From Ulva prolifera (taxonomy: Eukaryota; Chlorophyta; Ulvophyceae; Ulvales; Ulvaceae), in assembly GCA_023078555.1 (NCBI GenBank), contig CM041200.1, positions 1,488,001 through 1,552,000 on the forward strand: DNA of 64,000 nucleotides, read 5' to 3'. Position numbers and translations under genes: made by a program. Below the pieces are notes generated by a model. It did not search any database. It saw nothing but the letters and a program-made list of their open reading frames with translations, and was not told where the DNA came from. Shown here piece after piece: positions 12,727 to 23,555 of this stretch (positions are counted from its first letter, which is position 1; each line of letters begins with the position of its first letter).

Positions 12727-14368
12727 CCTATTTGATAGTGATGGGCGGACGCGCTCAAAATCGCGATCATTCGTGTAGCATGAATGATGTGTTATGATGT
12801 GTCACTGATGGACACCGTGTCTCCGCACCTCAGCTCCTCCTTGTTTGGGCACAACACTCTCCGGCGCACACTCCGAAGTGCTTGTGCAGCCGTGGGTGCT
12901 GTATCCCGTGGCAGGCTGTTCTGAGGGCAGTTCAAAATGCTCATGCGTCTTGTTGTGAACGAGTCATGATGTGAGCAGCATGTGACGATGGACCCCACTC
13001 TTGCCAATGCCCAAGGCTGCGGACTGCTGCGGTCTGCAGGAAACAATTCGGCCTCATGACGAGGGCAGCTTCAAGAACAACTCGTTGTTCCTACGAGTGA
13101 CTCCATTTAAGCGCCTGAAACGTTGCAGAACGAGGCCCCGGTTATTGCGGCATGTCATTCGCCAGGCCAACGCTCTTCATGGCCGTTTGTGTTATCCCAG
13201 TTGCATGCCTTTCTTGCAGCAGCAAACTGAATTGCATTCAGGGGATGCGTCTTGTAGGGCGATAAGAAACAGCAATGCCATGCACATATGCATCGCTAAA
13301 GAGGGGGACAGGGCACAATTGCAGGCAACCACGGAAGACAGGTGGCCCATACTGGCCAGGCGGCACACAGCACGTCAGTGCAGGTGCATGTCAAAGCCTT
13401 GAGCAGATGAAGCAATCAACTGGAATCAATCAACTGGAATCACGGCGCTGCAGAGTGGTGGGGCGGATTTGGACCTTGGCGCTTCTTGCAGCCCTGCTGG
13501 CAGCAGCTGTGTGTGACCTGGACTGTGGATGTTTAGCGCATCTGCATGCATGCATCTGTATGCAGTCGACGCAGTTCTGCTGTAGTACAGCAGCTGTACG
13601 AAGTGAGGGGAATGTTAAGTCGATCGGGCTGTGGTGTGTCTGATGGATGAAGAACCAGTGGCGGTGTCTGGCTGTGCAACGTCCAAGTCTGCGGTGCTAC
13701 ACCATGCTACTGGTACCTGCCTCTCCGCGTTAACTCTAAGTGGACAAAATTGTGCTGCGTGATAACACTGGCTATTGCAACAGTGACCCATGTGTTGTTC
13801 GTGTAGAACCTTTGACTCTTCTTTATTGTGCAGTTCTTGTAACATGCACACCACATATGATCAGGCGTGGAGGCACACCGGGAGACTGCGTCAACCTCGA
13901 TCATGATGTGCGGTGCATTTATGCGCAATTGTAATATTGATGCGGTGTACATTATGTCCAGCTGCAGCTAGTCATTGTATGGCACGTAGCAACTCTGATA
14001 CATGCATACGCCTGCGCCACGGAGGCACTGCTGCCGGCTAGGCAACAGCCGACTGCTGTGATCGAGGGACCCCTATGCTCATGCATGAGCCGCAGGACCC
14101 GTTGACAAGATTGCAGGCACGTACCATGCATGTGTGCACTGCTGGGAGAAGAAACGGCGCATACGATGTAACAGCCATGGCCAATCACTATGTAGGCATG
14201 CCAAACAGCCAACAGGTGCCATCGACTGCAGACAGTACGTCCACACGCGTTCGTTCCTATATGTCGGCGATTACCTAAGTTTGTCACTGTCCCCAAGACA
14301 GAGCTCTGCTTGGCAATTGCTTCACGTTCCCGATTATTCATGTCCGCAGCAGCCTGTTGCACGATAAC
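12727..14368. other. Gene-poor interval after NUP98-96
   Basis: About 1.6 kb with only short, unconserved open frames on both strands. It holds the NUP98-96 3' untranslated region and a perfect 14-nt tandem duplication. No RNA gene or mobile element was seen. Confidence 0.5.
13414..13441. repeat. Perfect tandem duplication of a 14-mer
   Basis: AATCAACTGGAATC occurs twice in direct succession. It is isolated and lies outside any supported gene. Confidence 0.5.
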
Positions 14369-14804
14369 ATGTCTTCCGGCAGCCTCTTCGTGATCCGCGT
14401 CAAGGGCGGCCAGGGCGTTGATGATGCTCCTCCGAATGATCGGCACTGGCTGCATAGCTTGGGTACGTATGCCGCGCCGCTGAAAACCTGCAGCACCGCG
14501 CTGGTAACCGACGCCAGAACATGGCGTCCAGCAGCTCTGAAGTTTGATGGTGTTTTCCGCAGGCTACGTGTTGGTAGTCCTGGCTTTTCTCCACGCTTGC
14601 GCTCTTGCATTCTGGCTGTACCAGCTTACTATTACCAGGGGATCCAGCGAGCATACGACCTCAACAAAGAAGTTCAAGAAGTTTACGGCTACATATGACT
14701 TCGATGACGCCAGCGAGATACAACGGATACAAAGGAGCCAGTCTCGGTCGGGTGGCCCGTTGCCCAGAAACCGCAGTGTTCCGTGTCTACAACAGGATGC
14801 TTGA
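14369..14804 (+). CDS. Small single-pass membrane protein, unidentified
   Basis: Two exons, 14369..14462 and 14563..14804, join in phase at good GT and AG sites to give 111 aa. The first 32 residues begin MSSGSLFVIRVKGGQGVDD and are polar. One hydrophobic helix follows at about residues 33-53 (YVLVVLAFLHACALAFWLYQ). The C-terminal half is basic and serine-rich, with KKFKKF and several Arg-Ser pairs, and would probably face the cytosol or matrix. I do not recognise the family. The open reading frame across a spliced junction and the single clean helix argue for a real gene. No conserved catalytic motif is visible. Neighbouring DNA on both sides is gene-poor. Confidence 0.5.
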
Positions 14805-17401
14805 GGGGAGCTCATACTCCACTTGAAAGACTACGATGTTTGAGATGCTATCCACATTTTTTCACGAGATGTATCTAAGGAGGAAACGCTCTACTGGTGT
14901 CAGGATGTTTTGCAGATAAGCATCGGCGAACAGAAGACCTTCAAATAAAGCCCAAAGCACAAAACGTGAAGCTGCATCAGCGGCAAACCGCATCTAGCAA
15001 GCTGCTGTGGGTGGATGATTTGAGGCAGCAACGTTGCTATGTGTGGCCGTGTGTAATGGCACACAGCCTGCAGCTGAGGTCAAAATTTGATGCCCGATAA
15101 CAGCAAGCGCACATGAGAATGCAAATGCGCCATGTGCCTACTGGAATGTGGTGAATTTCCAATTATTTTCTAGCGACTATCCGCTACATGCTGTCCAATC
15201 AGCTGTGTTGCAGATATTGTGCGCCGCCCCGGCCTTGCTTGCATTGAAATGATTCAGCGAGTCGCACAGCTGGTGACGGCGTTGGCTGATCATGTGTACA
15301 TGAGTAGTTGTCATGCAGTCTAGTTCGCTGCTGTCCTGTGTAGAAGCCGTGATGGTTGCTGGCTCTTGTGGTGGGCAGCTACATCTGGTATGTGAGGGTC
15401 TTGTGCTCACCATGAGTGTCTCATGGGCCATGTAAAGAATGATCAGAACCTTCTGCATGCCGAATTTCGGATGGCACGCAGCTGCTCTCGTCAAGTTGTA
15501 GTATATGTGTCCCTCGCCATGCCGAAGTCCGTGACTGTACGAAGTGCACGATGCTGTTGAAGGGTGATGCGATTCACTCTGCACTATGTTATACCCGCGT
15601 TAGGTGGGGCTTCCAGCCATGTCGGTTGCAGCAGTGAGTGATACTTTGGAGCTCTGTCCAGCATATAGCTAGGGCGCAGCTGTACTGTCGTTGGAGTTGA
15701 TCAGTGGTAAATAACATCTGTATTGTCGTCTAATCATACTCGTACTGCAAAATGTCTTCAAAGGGACCATAAACGCTGCCGTGGACATATCTATCACCAT
15801 GCCTTACAAACGCATCTCCACTGTGACTTGTAATCTGCAGGCTGTGCATGCTGGCGCACGGCATGAGCAGGTGCAGAACTGTTTGCACCTCAGGATGGTG
15901 AGACGAAGATGCGTCAGCAATGGGGGCTAGCATACACCGCACAGTGGCCAGTGCTTCTCTGTGTTCTGTAGATGCGGAGCATCCCAGTGAAGAGTCCATC
16001 GGGTACGCATGCTATTCACAGAACATCTGTCTGATTTGATTGCGCAGATATCACGTCAAGCACGGCGTACATATAATGTGGTCCCTAAAGTGGTTGGGGT
16101 TGTGGATCTACGCACTGTCAGTCAAGGCATCGATATGACAGGCAGACAGGGGAAGCTATTCGCAGGCCATGATCCTCCTGCTGCAGTACATGGCATGACA
16201 GCTAATGTCAATAACAAGCGTCTATACACGTGGACTGGCTCGCGGTCACGCCCCCCACAGACGGCCACGGTCGACCTCAGGTATCCTTAAGCTTCACTTG
16301 GACCTGCACCTTCGAGGGGCAGAGCAGTCTGGGTAGAGCTGGAAGTAATAGGCCCATAAACGAGAATCGTGTGGAATATACAATATCTTAGCAGCTTCGT
16401 TCACGCCGCAATCCTGACCAGGTACTAGACAAGTCACTCAGTGTGCTGTCATGCGAACACCAGTACAGTACAAGAAGCGGATACACCACATGCCGAGCTG
16501 ATCCTGCACGTACATTTGTGAATCGGATGACTGGCACTGCCACGGGTTCATTCTGGCACGGCAATCTCCGAGAAGTGTTGCATCTTGGTGGCACATACAC
16601 CAGTGCTTGCTCGCGCTGGTAACGGCGCGCAAGAACAGTTTGAATCGGCAGCAAGCTATACAATTGGGGACGATTAGCTACAACACAGGTCGTTCACGAT
16701 GAAGCTCAGATCGTTGCCCCACTTCCGCTTATGTTGCTTCCTCATGCTATCAGGAGCTATCACCAGCTCTACGCAGGTGGCGCCAGTCACAACAGACATC
16801 GCGTGTGCCTGACGTTGGAGCATGGCGGATACAGAGGACGACAATTGTTGTGACGTTGAGTCGGAACGCTTAATGATCTGCACAGCGTCTCACGCATTCA
16901 AACTCGAATCGATAAGGAGGCACTTAGCCAGGGCCAAACGCCCAGTTCTTGCCTCAAGGCTGCGTGAACAAAATACTATGTGACCTGATTACATCCATCG
17001 TTCCGGGCCATAGCTACTGGAGCGCATGGTTGAGTGGTGGAGGAGCGTTGTTTCTTCCTCATCCCGTCATCACCTCCGAACGAGCCGAATGTGCGCGAGA
17101 GTCGCGAGATTGAAATCTATATTATGACTCTGCTGATGCCATGAGCTTGATGACGAGCTCAATTGAAGATGCCGAAGCTCATCGTATGTAACACAGCCAA
17201 GTGGCAGCCGCGCACAGGCCGATGCTCCGTGCCTTGCTTCTACGACCTTGGCCTTGGCGCATACTGGTATGCATCGCTGCCGAATGATCTGATTTGCGGA
17301 AGGACGAACGTCAGTACACTTATAGCTCGTTTGGTTGGCGCAGTCCACGGTTGATTGTGTGTTCGGACGTTTGCAGTGACATGTAGTCGGAGGTATCGCA
17401 G
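14805..17401. other. 2.6 kb without a confident gene
   Basis: Several 60-90 codon open frames exist: 15730-15999 (-), 16009-16290 (+), 16674-16883 (-), 17070-17348 (-). None has a recognisable motif, and I could not join any into a longer spliced model. The minus-strand frames at 15730-15999 and 16674-16883 start with ATG and have unremarkable composition, so a poorly conserved leftward gene cannot be excluded. Confidence 0.5.
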
Positions 17402-18879
17402 ATGGGGTCTCTGCAATTTGACGATGACTCAGAAGAGAACACCAAGGACCTCAGATTCAGCCGTGTATCTTCCTCAGAATCTTACCGTGAATCTGTATCT
17501 GGGCTGAAATGGTTGTGCTACCCAGGTGAGGCCGTGAAAGGCTGTCTGAATCACTTACTTGCCGAGGATATAAGATGAGTCCCACGACACCAGTTCCCAT
17601 CACTTCTCGTCACACATATTTATATATACATGTAGTCGAAGAGCTTTCGAAATGGGGATCATTCGTGAAGTGGTGGCATGACAGCATTGCATCTTGCGAT
17701 AGCAAGCTGCTCACGTCGCTTCATCGGGCACATTTAGCTGGCGTGGTGGTTGCCCTTGTGAACATGGGACATGATCCAGGCTGAAGAAATCGCCAGTAGG
17801 CTGACAGGTCTTATAAAGCGATTGTTTGCATTATGCCGCAGCTGTTTTAGTTACTGGTTCTGCATGTGGTGAAATCGTCAGATGCTAACCCGCCTGTGTA
17901 CACACAGCGGTGAGCAAGTTGTTCGGCCGTGCTTGCCCTGCTACTTCAGGAAGGACACGTATTCCTTGCTGCTGCACCAGGATCGGTGATTCTGTACATG
18001 AGCCTACATGTCTTGCAGTTCTACCCATGTGCAGTGATCTTTTGCAGGGTTTGACAATGACGAAGGCCGTGAATGTGACTGGCACAAGATCACTGCCGCA
18101 GCAGATGACGTGGTGGCCTCCACATCTGACAGTACAAAGGCATCTGCATGTCTAGAACATGCTCTTCAAGACCTTGTCTCGTGGCAGAGTGACGTTCATC
18201 CCTTGCTCCTCAGGTGAATGTGCCCTAGCCTATTGTCGAGCTGACACTCAGGACGAGGGCAGTACTTCTGCAGCCAGACTGCCCAGCTGAGCTCAAGCAT
18301 CCCCTATGCAGGATTCAACAAGTCTGGGCCTCAGACGCTTGCATCAATGTGGTCTCTGATGCCTCGGGTGTAAACAACCTGAGACAGTACCTAGCGATCC
18401 ACCAGCACGTTGGCGAGCCTGCCATCCGAAAACTGTCTAGGCAACTCCTAAAAGGTGATCATGCTACCCCGTTGTGTTTTCAACCTCGTTCCTGCCACTT
18501 TTGCATTCGAGCATGCACAGCATTAGAATTTGCTTGACACAGCCTCTGCCTGCATGCAGCTTTCATCGCAATGGAGCGGCGTTGTGACCTACCCCTTCAC
18601 AAGGTCAGTATCTGTGATGTTCATGTACGTGCGGGCGATGCGCGTGTGTGCGTCATGCCCACATTCCTCTGGAGACCAGAACCAGTGGGCCATCACTCTG
18701 GAGCTTCAGTGACACAGCTCCTCATTCTTAGGGCATGGGCGAACGTGGTCATTGAAATGTACATCCGCGACGCATCTGTCAGCAGCTGGCCACTGGCCCG
18801 CGTCCGTGATCGGGTTCAGAGCGGCGTGTTGCCGCCAGATGCAGTGCGGCTGCTCTCTACCTGCTTAGACGAGGTGTGA
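17402..18879 (+). CDS. Unidentified protein, possible helical TFIIS-N (LW)-like domain
   Basis: Several exons fit GT-AG junctions: 17402..17525 (MGSLQFDDDSEENTKDLRF, acidic start), an exon from 17636 to about 17780 (EELSKWGSFVKWWHDSI), 18048..18213, 18312..18454 and 18560..18879. The exon between about 17908 and 17990 is uncertain. The 18048-18454 part is helical and ends AIRKLSRQLLKAF. This loosely recalls the end of TFIIS N-terminal (LW) domains, where a short helix reads like IAKLAKKLVKKW. That resemblance is weak and rests on pattern alone; an armadillo-type repeat is an alternative. The C-terminus is RVRDRVQSGVLPPDAVRLLS plus a short tail. Function is not assigned. Confidence 0.5.
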
Positions 18880-19413
18880 TCCAGCGCTGCTAGTCATATC
18901 CTCAGACACTGTGCCTCATGCACATCAGCAGAAATGGCCGCCCGTAAGCTTGACACCGAGCATGCAATGTGCTGTGGGGCTATGCCAGGCTGTCTGTATG
19001 GTGCAAACATGGACAGGTGTGTGGGACTGCGCCCCATTCTGCAACAGCTGATGCGCTGTTGATCCGCCGAGCTGATCCGCCGAGTTGATCCGCCGATGCA
19101 TAGTGCCTGTCTTCCATAGCAGGCTGCTGTTCTGACTGCATCAGATCCGCTAGCCGCTGCAGGTTGCTTCAGCTGAGCTCCCTCTCGGAGAGCTACTTGA
19201 TCACCCTTGGCTGAACACACGGACCTTTGCTACACCTGATGCCCAGCCAGGTGCACTGCTGCTGTTCTATCTGTTTTACAGTGCGAAGTTCGGGACATTC
19301 TAAGCTGCCCAAGTTCCTTGTGTGGCTGGAATTCACGTATGAAACACCATTGTGCAGGCCAAATCATGCGATTTTCTTCCCTGGTCAGCGCGCGGCCGCA
19401 ATCGAATGCAACC
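18880..19413. other. Short intergenic interval with a 13-nt triplication
   Basis: About 530 bases between two plus-strand genes. They may include the first exon of the downstream gene, since in-frame open sequence extends upstream of its first ATG to about 19318. A 13-nt unit is repeated three times near 19060. Confidence 0.5.
19060..19096. repeat. Three tandem copies of a 13-mer
   Basis: The unit TGATCCGCCGAGY is present as two complete copies and a near-complete third in direct succession. It is a minor local duplication with no obvious function. Confidence 0.5.
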
Positions 19414-19914
19414 ATGAATGAGCTACTGAAGTTTGCACCTGATGATGAAAACGTCCCCATTTCTACTGGTCGCCTGAAAGGAATAGAGTACGATATTGCT
19501 GTGACTGGAAGGCCTGATGCCGTCCGCAAGGAAATTGCATTCACTGTCAGATTGCAGCGCTTGTCTTCAGGGGGGCTGGACGACGACGACGACAACACAC
19601 AGGTACGCTCACACAGTCTGTGGACCTCCGATTTGGCAGTCTTACATCAGTGTCTACAGGCTGCACCACCAAGCTGACTCTCCTTATATCATGATGTGCA
19701 GGTCTTGACATTCCCTTACGATCTTGTACATGATACAGTGGACAGAGTGATCAGTGAGATGCAGGAGCAGCAGCTACAGCTGACTGCAACAGACCTAGAG
19801 CTTGTAGCCAGTGCTATGCGAGAGGTCCTCGCGCATCACGCACCTGGGCTTGAAACAATCAGCAGTATAGGCGCCTCACTGTCACATGCACTACGGTCCA
19901 CAACGTTACAGTGA
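19414..19914 (+). CDS. Small protein with a WNK/OSR1-type C-terminal (CCT) domain
   Basis: Exons 19414..19602 and 19702..19914 join in phase 0 (133 aa from the first conservative ATG). After the junction the protein reads VLTFPYDLVHDTVDRVISEM, then a stretch of glutamines and LTATDLELVASAM. This matches the pattern of the OSR1_C/CCT domain in WNK and SPAK/OSR1 kinases (FPFD..DT...VA.EMV....+ D...IA), which binds RFXV peptides. In those kinases it follows a kinase domain. None was found upstream here, so this looks like a stand-alone adaptor domain or the last exons of a gene whose 5' part I cannot see. An acidic run (DDDDD) precedes the junction. Its stop codon is only 31 bases from the stop of MED10 on the other strand. 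Confidence 0.5.
19906..19910 (-). terminator. TGTAA polyadenylation signal of MED10
   Basis: Read leftward, TGTAA lies 35-40 nt past the MED10 stop. It falls inside the last codons of the convergent CCT-domain gene, so the two transcripts must overlap. Confidence 0.5.
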
Positions 19915-19945
19915 ATGTCTGTTGCCAAAAGTACTGCAAAGCGTC

Positions 19946-20495
19946 TTACGCTCCCCCTTGAGGTTGGTCTCGAATTTGATTTAGCTCGTCCTTTAAGCTA
20001 ACGCGGCCTCGGGACATCGCAGACATCTTGCCTTGCATGATCTGCATTGTGCAAGTGTCGTAATTCGTTCCCACTCTGATAGAATTTTCGCATTGGATGG
20101 TGTGAATCTAGATCATAGCAGCTGTATTGTGTGCTTGCAATGGCGCATACCTGACTGCCCCAGATGGTGTCATCTATAAGCTGTTTGTAAAATGCGTCAG
20201 GATCTTTGCCTGCATCCAGCCATTCCAGAAGCTTGCATGGAACATCAGGTTGCTCTTTCTCAGGCATGCTCTCTAAGAGCATAGTAGATTCATCCACATC
20301 ACTTATGGCGTCCAGAACGCATCTAACAGCTTCGTATATCTTGACCTGGTGGGGCTGAGGAGAGCTAGTTTTCAGAGTCTGTTCCAGCCCACTCAGCTGA
20401 AATAATGCCTGATCGATCTTTGACTGCACAGCATCACAGCATACATTCAGATTGGGTTTGTCTCCTGCTTTGCTTTCAGGCCTGACTTCAGCCAT
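19946..20495 (-). CDS. MED10: Mediator complex subunit 10
   Basis: MED10 (NUT2) is a small helical subunit of the Mediator middle module, which links transcription factors to RNA polymerase II. Exon 1 is 20151..20495 and exon 2 is 19946..20041, joining in phase 0 (146 aa). The core has the family pattern: a helix AVQSKIDQALFQLSGLEQTL, a second helix, then DVPCKLLEWLDAGKDPDAFY. This corresponds to the signature V.lEvleyID.GrNPdlyT. Exon 2 supplies the C-terminal helix (IMQGKMSAMSRGRVSLKDEL), matching the K.G.......F...L pattern. Length is typical for the family. The start ATG is followed by AEVRPESKAGDKPN. The gene is divergent from the small membrane-protein gene at 20793, with about 300 bases between the starts. 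Confidence 0.5.
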
Positions 20496-20792
20496 CGGAC
20501 TTGAAATGGCGTAATCTCACAGACAAACATCCACGCACAGACCGGAACACATCGAGGCTACGTGGAGCCGTACATTACAGCCACAAGCTGCTTTACAGCA
20601 CGCCAGGATGCGATCGCACCAGTCAACTGCAGGGGAAGATGTGGCGCATGGCGCGCAATTCCGAGATATCTGAGACCACTCCGTCCCAGAAAGTTTGCAT
20701 GTCCATGCGTCTGGAAATTGCAGAATAAGATGAAAATTTAAAGCATAAGTGAAACAGTTCAGCAGCTACGGCACTGGATAACGAGACTGTGC

Positions 20793-21056
20793 ATGTGGCT
20801 GCGCTATGTTCAGGCCGTTCGGCTGGGTCTCTCCCGCCGCGAGGTTCCGCTGATTCACATTGTTTTTTCTCCATGTGTTCCTTTAATCAAGTATGTTGTC
20901 CCTGTGGTAGGCATTTGGGCTGTTTATTTCGCCTGCGGCCTAGATTCTATGCACATCAGAATGATAGCGGATGAAGACGCCCATAACCGCGCCCAAGCAA
21001 GTGAAGCGGCATCCCACGCAGCTCAATCTAAGCTGTCAAAATACGATCAGTCATGA
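20793..21056 (+). CDS. Small hydrophobic protein, unidentified
   Basis: This is a single-exon frame of 87 aa starting MWLRYVQAVRLGLSRR, a basic amphipathic N-terminus that could act as a mitochondrial signal. A hydrophobic segment at about residues 20-50 contains LIKYVVPVVGIWAVYFACGL. A polar, Ala/Gln-rich helix (DEDAHNRAQASEAASHAAQ) ends the protein. The layout resembles small inner-membrane or respiratory-chain accessory proteins, but I cannot match it to a family. It is divergent from MED10 and convergent with RNF32. Moderate confidence that it is real, because the frame is short. Confidence 0.5.
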   Translation: MWLRYVQAVRLGLSRREVPLIHIVFSPCVPLIKYVVPVVGIWAVYFACGLDSMHIRMIADEDAHNRAQASEAASHAAQSKLSKYDQS

Positions 21057-21185
21057 CTCAGATGTGCATGTGATCGCATCTGCTAAATCATGGACACATT
21101 CTGTTCTTTTGGTTCTTCAACATTTCGCTTCTGACAAAAACGTATCGGTTCACTCTGAGAGGCTGCCACTTGAGCTCAGGGCCGG

Positions 21186-21190
21186 TTACA
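21186..21190 (-). terminator. TGTAA polyadenylation signal of RNF32
   Basis: On the minus strand TGTAA lies about 37 nt beyond the RNF32 stop codon, the same spacing as for MED10. Confidence 0.5.
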
Positions 21191-21226
21191 AGATCAGTGT
21201 GCGCTTGATACATAGTAATCTGGTGG

Positions 21227-22386
21227 TCACGCACACACAAGCGCCCTTCTGATGTAGGCGTTGCGGCAGATCGGGCAGGTGGGATTTCCACCCCGAGCAA
21301 GCTCAAACTCTTCGAAGGACTCGATGCACTTCAGGTGAAACGCATGAGAGCAGCTCAGTAAAGAGCAGCCCATAGCCTGTCTCTTTTTGTGCAGTGGAAG
21401 CATGCAAATGGGGCAGTCTTCAGTCCCACGTGATCGCATAAGCTGTGTAACCTGCTCCCAGTCTACTGACACGTTGCAACTGTCTGCAATTCCTTCTGTA
21501 ACAACTTGATCTGTTCCCTGGTTTCGGGAATGCATGAATGATCGGGCTTGTACAGGGCAACTCAATACCAGATGCTTGTCTGCTTCCTGATAGACGTGCC
21601 GCGCCAACTGGGCATCTTGGTCCAGATGCCTGAAGAAGACGTCCAGATCACCTACACCGTCGTCCGCCATTGCTGTGATGAGCTTCTCAGTTTTGTGTGC
21701 AAGCCTGTTGTGAAGCCACTTCTGGTGTAATTCATCATTTGAAGGTTGCGGGGCAGCTGCCCACATAGAGTTAAATCTTTGCACTGCTGCAAATCGCCGC
21801 CAGCATGATTGAATAAGGATAGCACATCTTTCTCTGTGTGCGGCATGGCCATGTCTGATCGAGATCTTCTGATAGTCCTGGGTACGGCAGACAGGGCAGC
21901 AATGGCATCTGCTTCTTGAGAATTTTTCCCAACTGCCCAGGCATTGCTTATGAAATGTGTGCGCACAGGATGTAAGATTCTGTTGAGCTGGCTTGCAAAA
22001 TGGTTCACAACAGATACAGCAGTCAACACCAATTGGCGAACGATCTTTGTACCTGCACTCTATCAGGTTGCAGGCATCGATACTGATTGCCTGCCAATTG
22101 ACAGCTGATGTCGCCCTCGGACCCACCTCTCTATCACTTGGTCCCACTCCGACCGTGTCAAGGGCTTTGGTGGCCTCGCCACGAGGTTATGAACTTGTGC
22201 CAGAGACAGTGACCGACGCTGTACTGACCGACGTGGAATTTCTTGTAAACTAGACAACATGTGATCTTGAAACGCACACTGCAAGCCACCATCACAAGTG
22301 GTGATGCGTTGGCTATGGAGTGCAATTTGGTTTTGAAGCAGTTGGTCAGTGGGTACCGCAGTGCTTGCGATTGTCCTGTCCCGCAT
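21227..22386 (-). CDS. RNF32: RNF32-like protein: two RING fingers flanking an IQ motif
   Basis: This is the homologue of RNF32, a probable E3 ubiquitin ligase expressed in ciliated and spermatogenic cells of animals. Exons 22138..22386 and 21227..22090 join in phase 0 (370 aa, against about 362 in human), leaving an intron of only 47 nt. The N-terminal exon has AFQDHMLSSLQ and SLAQVHNLVARPPKPLTRSE, matching human QDHLL..LQ and LTLAQKLGL..PP.PLSSDEW. The first RING is CCICCEPF ... SCAHTFHKQCL ... CPVCR. An IQ motif follows (AILIQSCWRRFAAVQRF). The second RING is CPICMLPL ... SCSHAFHLKCI ... CPICRNAY near the C-terminus. This RING-IQ-RING order is specific to the family. The short intron was chosen because it keeps both conserved flanks. 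Confidence 0.5.
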
Positions 22387-23555
22387 GCTAGGCACCACCT
22401 TACTCGCCACCCAATGAGCCGCAGATGTCTGATGTGGACGTGATGGCCGTGCACGCTTCGACTGGCGAAGCTAAGCAGTGAGTGCAACGAGTGATCTTGC
22501 ACCACAATGTTGTACCGCTGGTAGTATATGCGAGCTGTGGCATTCCAGCCTTTCGTAACGAAACACTTTGAATTTGGGCGTTATGTTGTGCTTGACCTGA
22601 TGTTGGCAATGGAACAGCTGTTAAATTCGTTCAAACCTTCGCGCGCTGTGGTGTCAGAGCAACGGCATGGTATGCTTACGCGGGTCAGGTCAGAAAGCTG
22701 AAAGTTTACCCTAATGCGACCTACCAGCAGACGAGAACGGAAACTGGTCAGAGGTCTGAAATAACCTGTCCTGATGACCAGGCATGGTCACTTCGCATGT
22801 GTGAGAAGCTACATGTAACAATGTCGGTGTCGCAATGTCTGGCAAAGGCCACAGCAGGATTGCGTGCGGACAGGCAGGCATATTCTGCAAATACTCATGG
22901 CGCTTGGACATCTCATGTGCATCACAGTTGTGTTCAGCCGGTGCCAACGCACCACCGTGTCTTGGGTGTCCTTGACGCAAGTCTGAAACGCCATCACGTA
23001 TACGCCACCCCATACATAATCGAAGCGCGCCTGGCCTACCTTGCACCTGTGAAGACCGTTTTCCTATTTCTGACCTTCCCGGCGGATGGCATCAACACGT
23101 AGCGTTTCGTGCATCCCGGCTGACAGTAAGGGTGACATGGTTGCCCTTTTTTGCTGGTGCGTTTTGTGCCATCTGCTGTGTCGCAAGACATCATGTATGG
23201 TGGTTGGCTCTCACGATCTTTAGAGGGGCTTTAGCATTGCCCTTGCCAGTATGATCTGCCGACGCTGAACTCTCTCCCCAGCAATGAAATACTCTTACCC
23301 CTATACTTTCAAAATTTCATGTCTTATCACCTTGGGTGATTTTGAACCTGCGCTGGCGCAGAGTTGTGAATTTGACGAGAAGGGCCTCTGCGTCGGAACA
23401 GCGTATCGTCCAGGAAACCATCACGGTCGGCGTTCGCATTGCTGAGATTTATCTTCGGCTGGCTTGCAGATTTCAAACTTTCCCCCGCTGTCCTTGGACT
23501 GTGGGTGAGGTCCGGCATTTGTTGTTTTCCTGGTTTGCCGCTCGGTCTGAGGCAG
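22387..23555. other. Divergent intergenic region RNF32/PP2C
   Basis: About 1.2 kb with only short frames lacking recognisable content. It should contain the promoters of both flanking genes. No repeat or RNA gene was seen. Confidence 0.5.

Noticed and set aside
17402-19914. The possibility that the 17.4-kb gene and the CCT-domain exons form one WNK kinase
   Set aside because: No kinase motif (glycine loop, HRD, DFG) is present in any frame, and the first gene has its own stop codon at 18877-18879.
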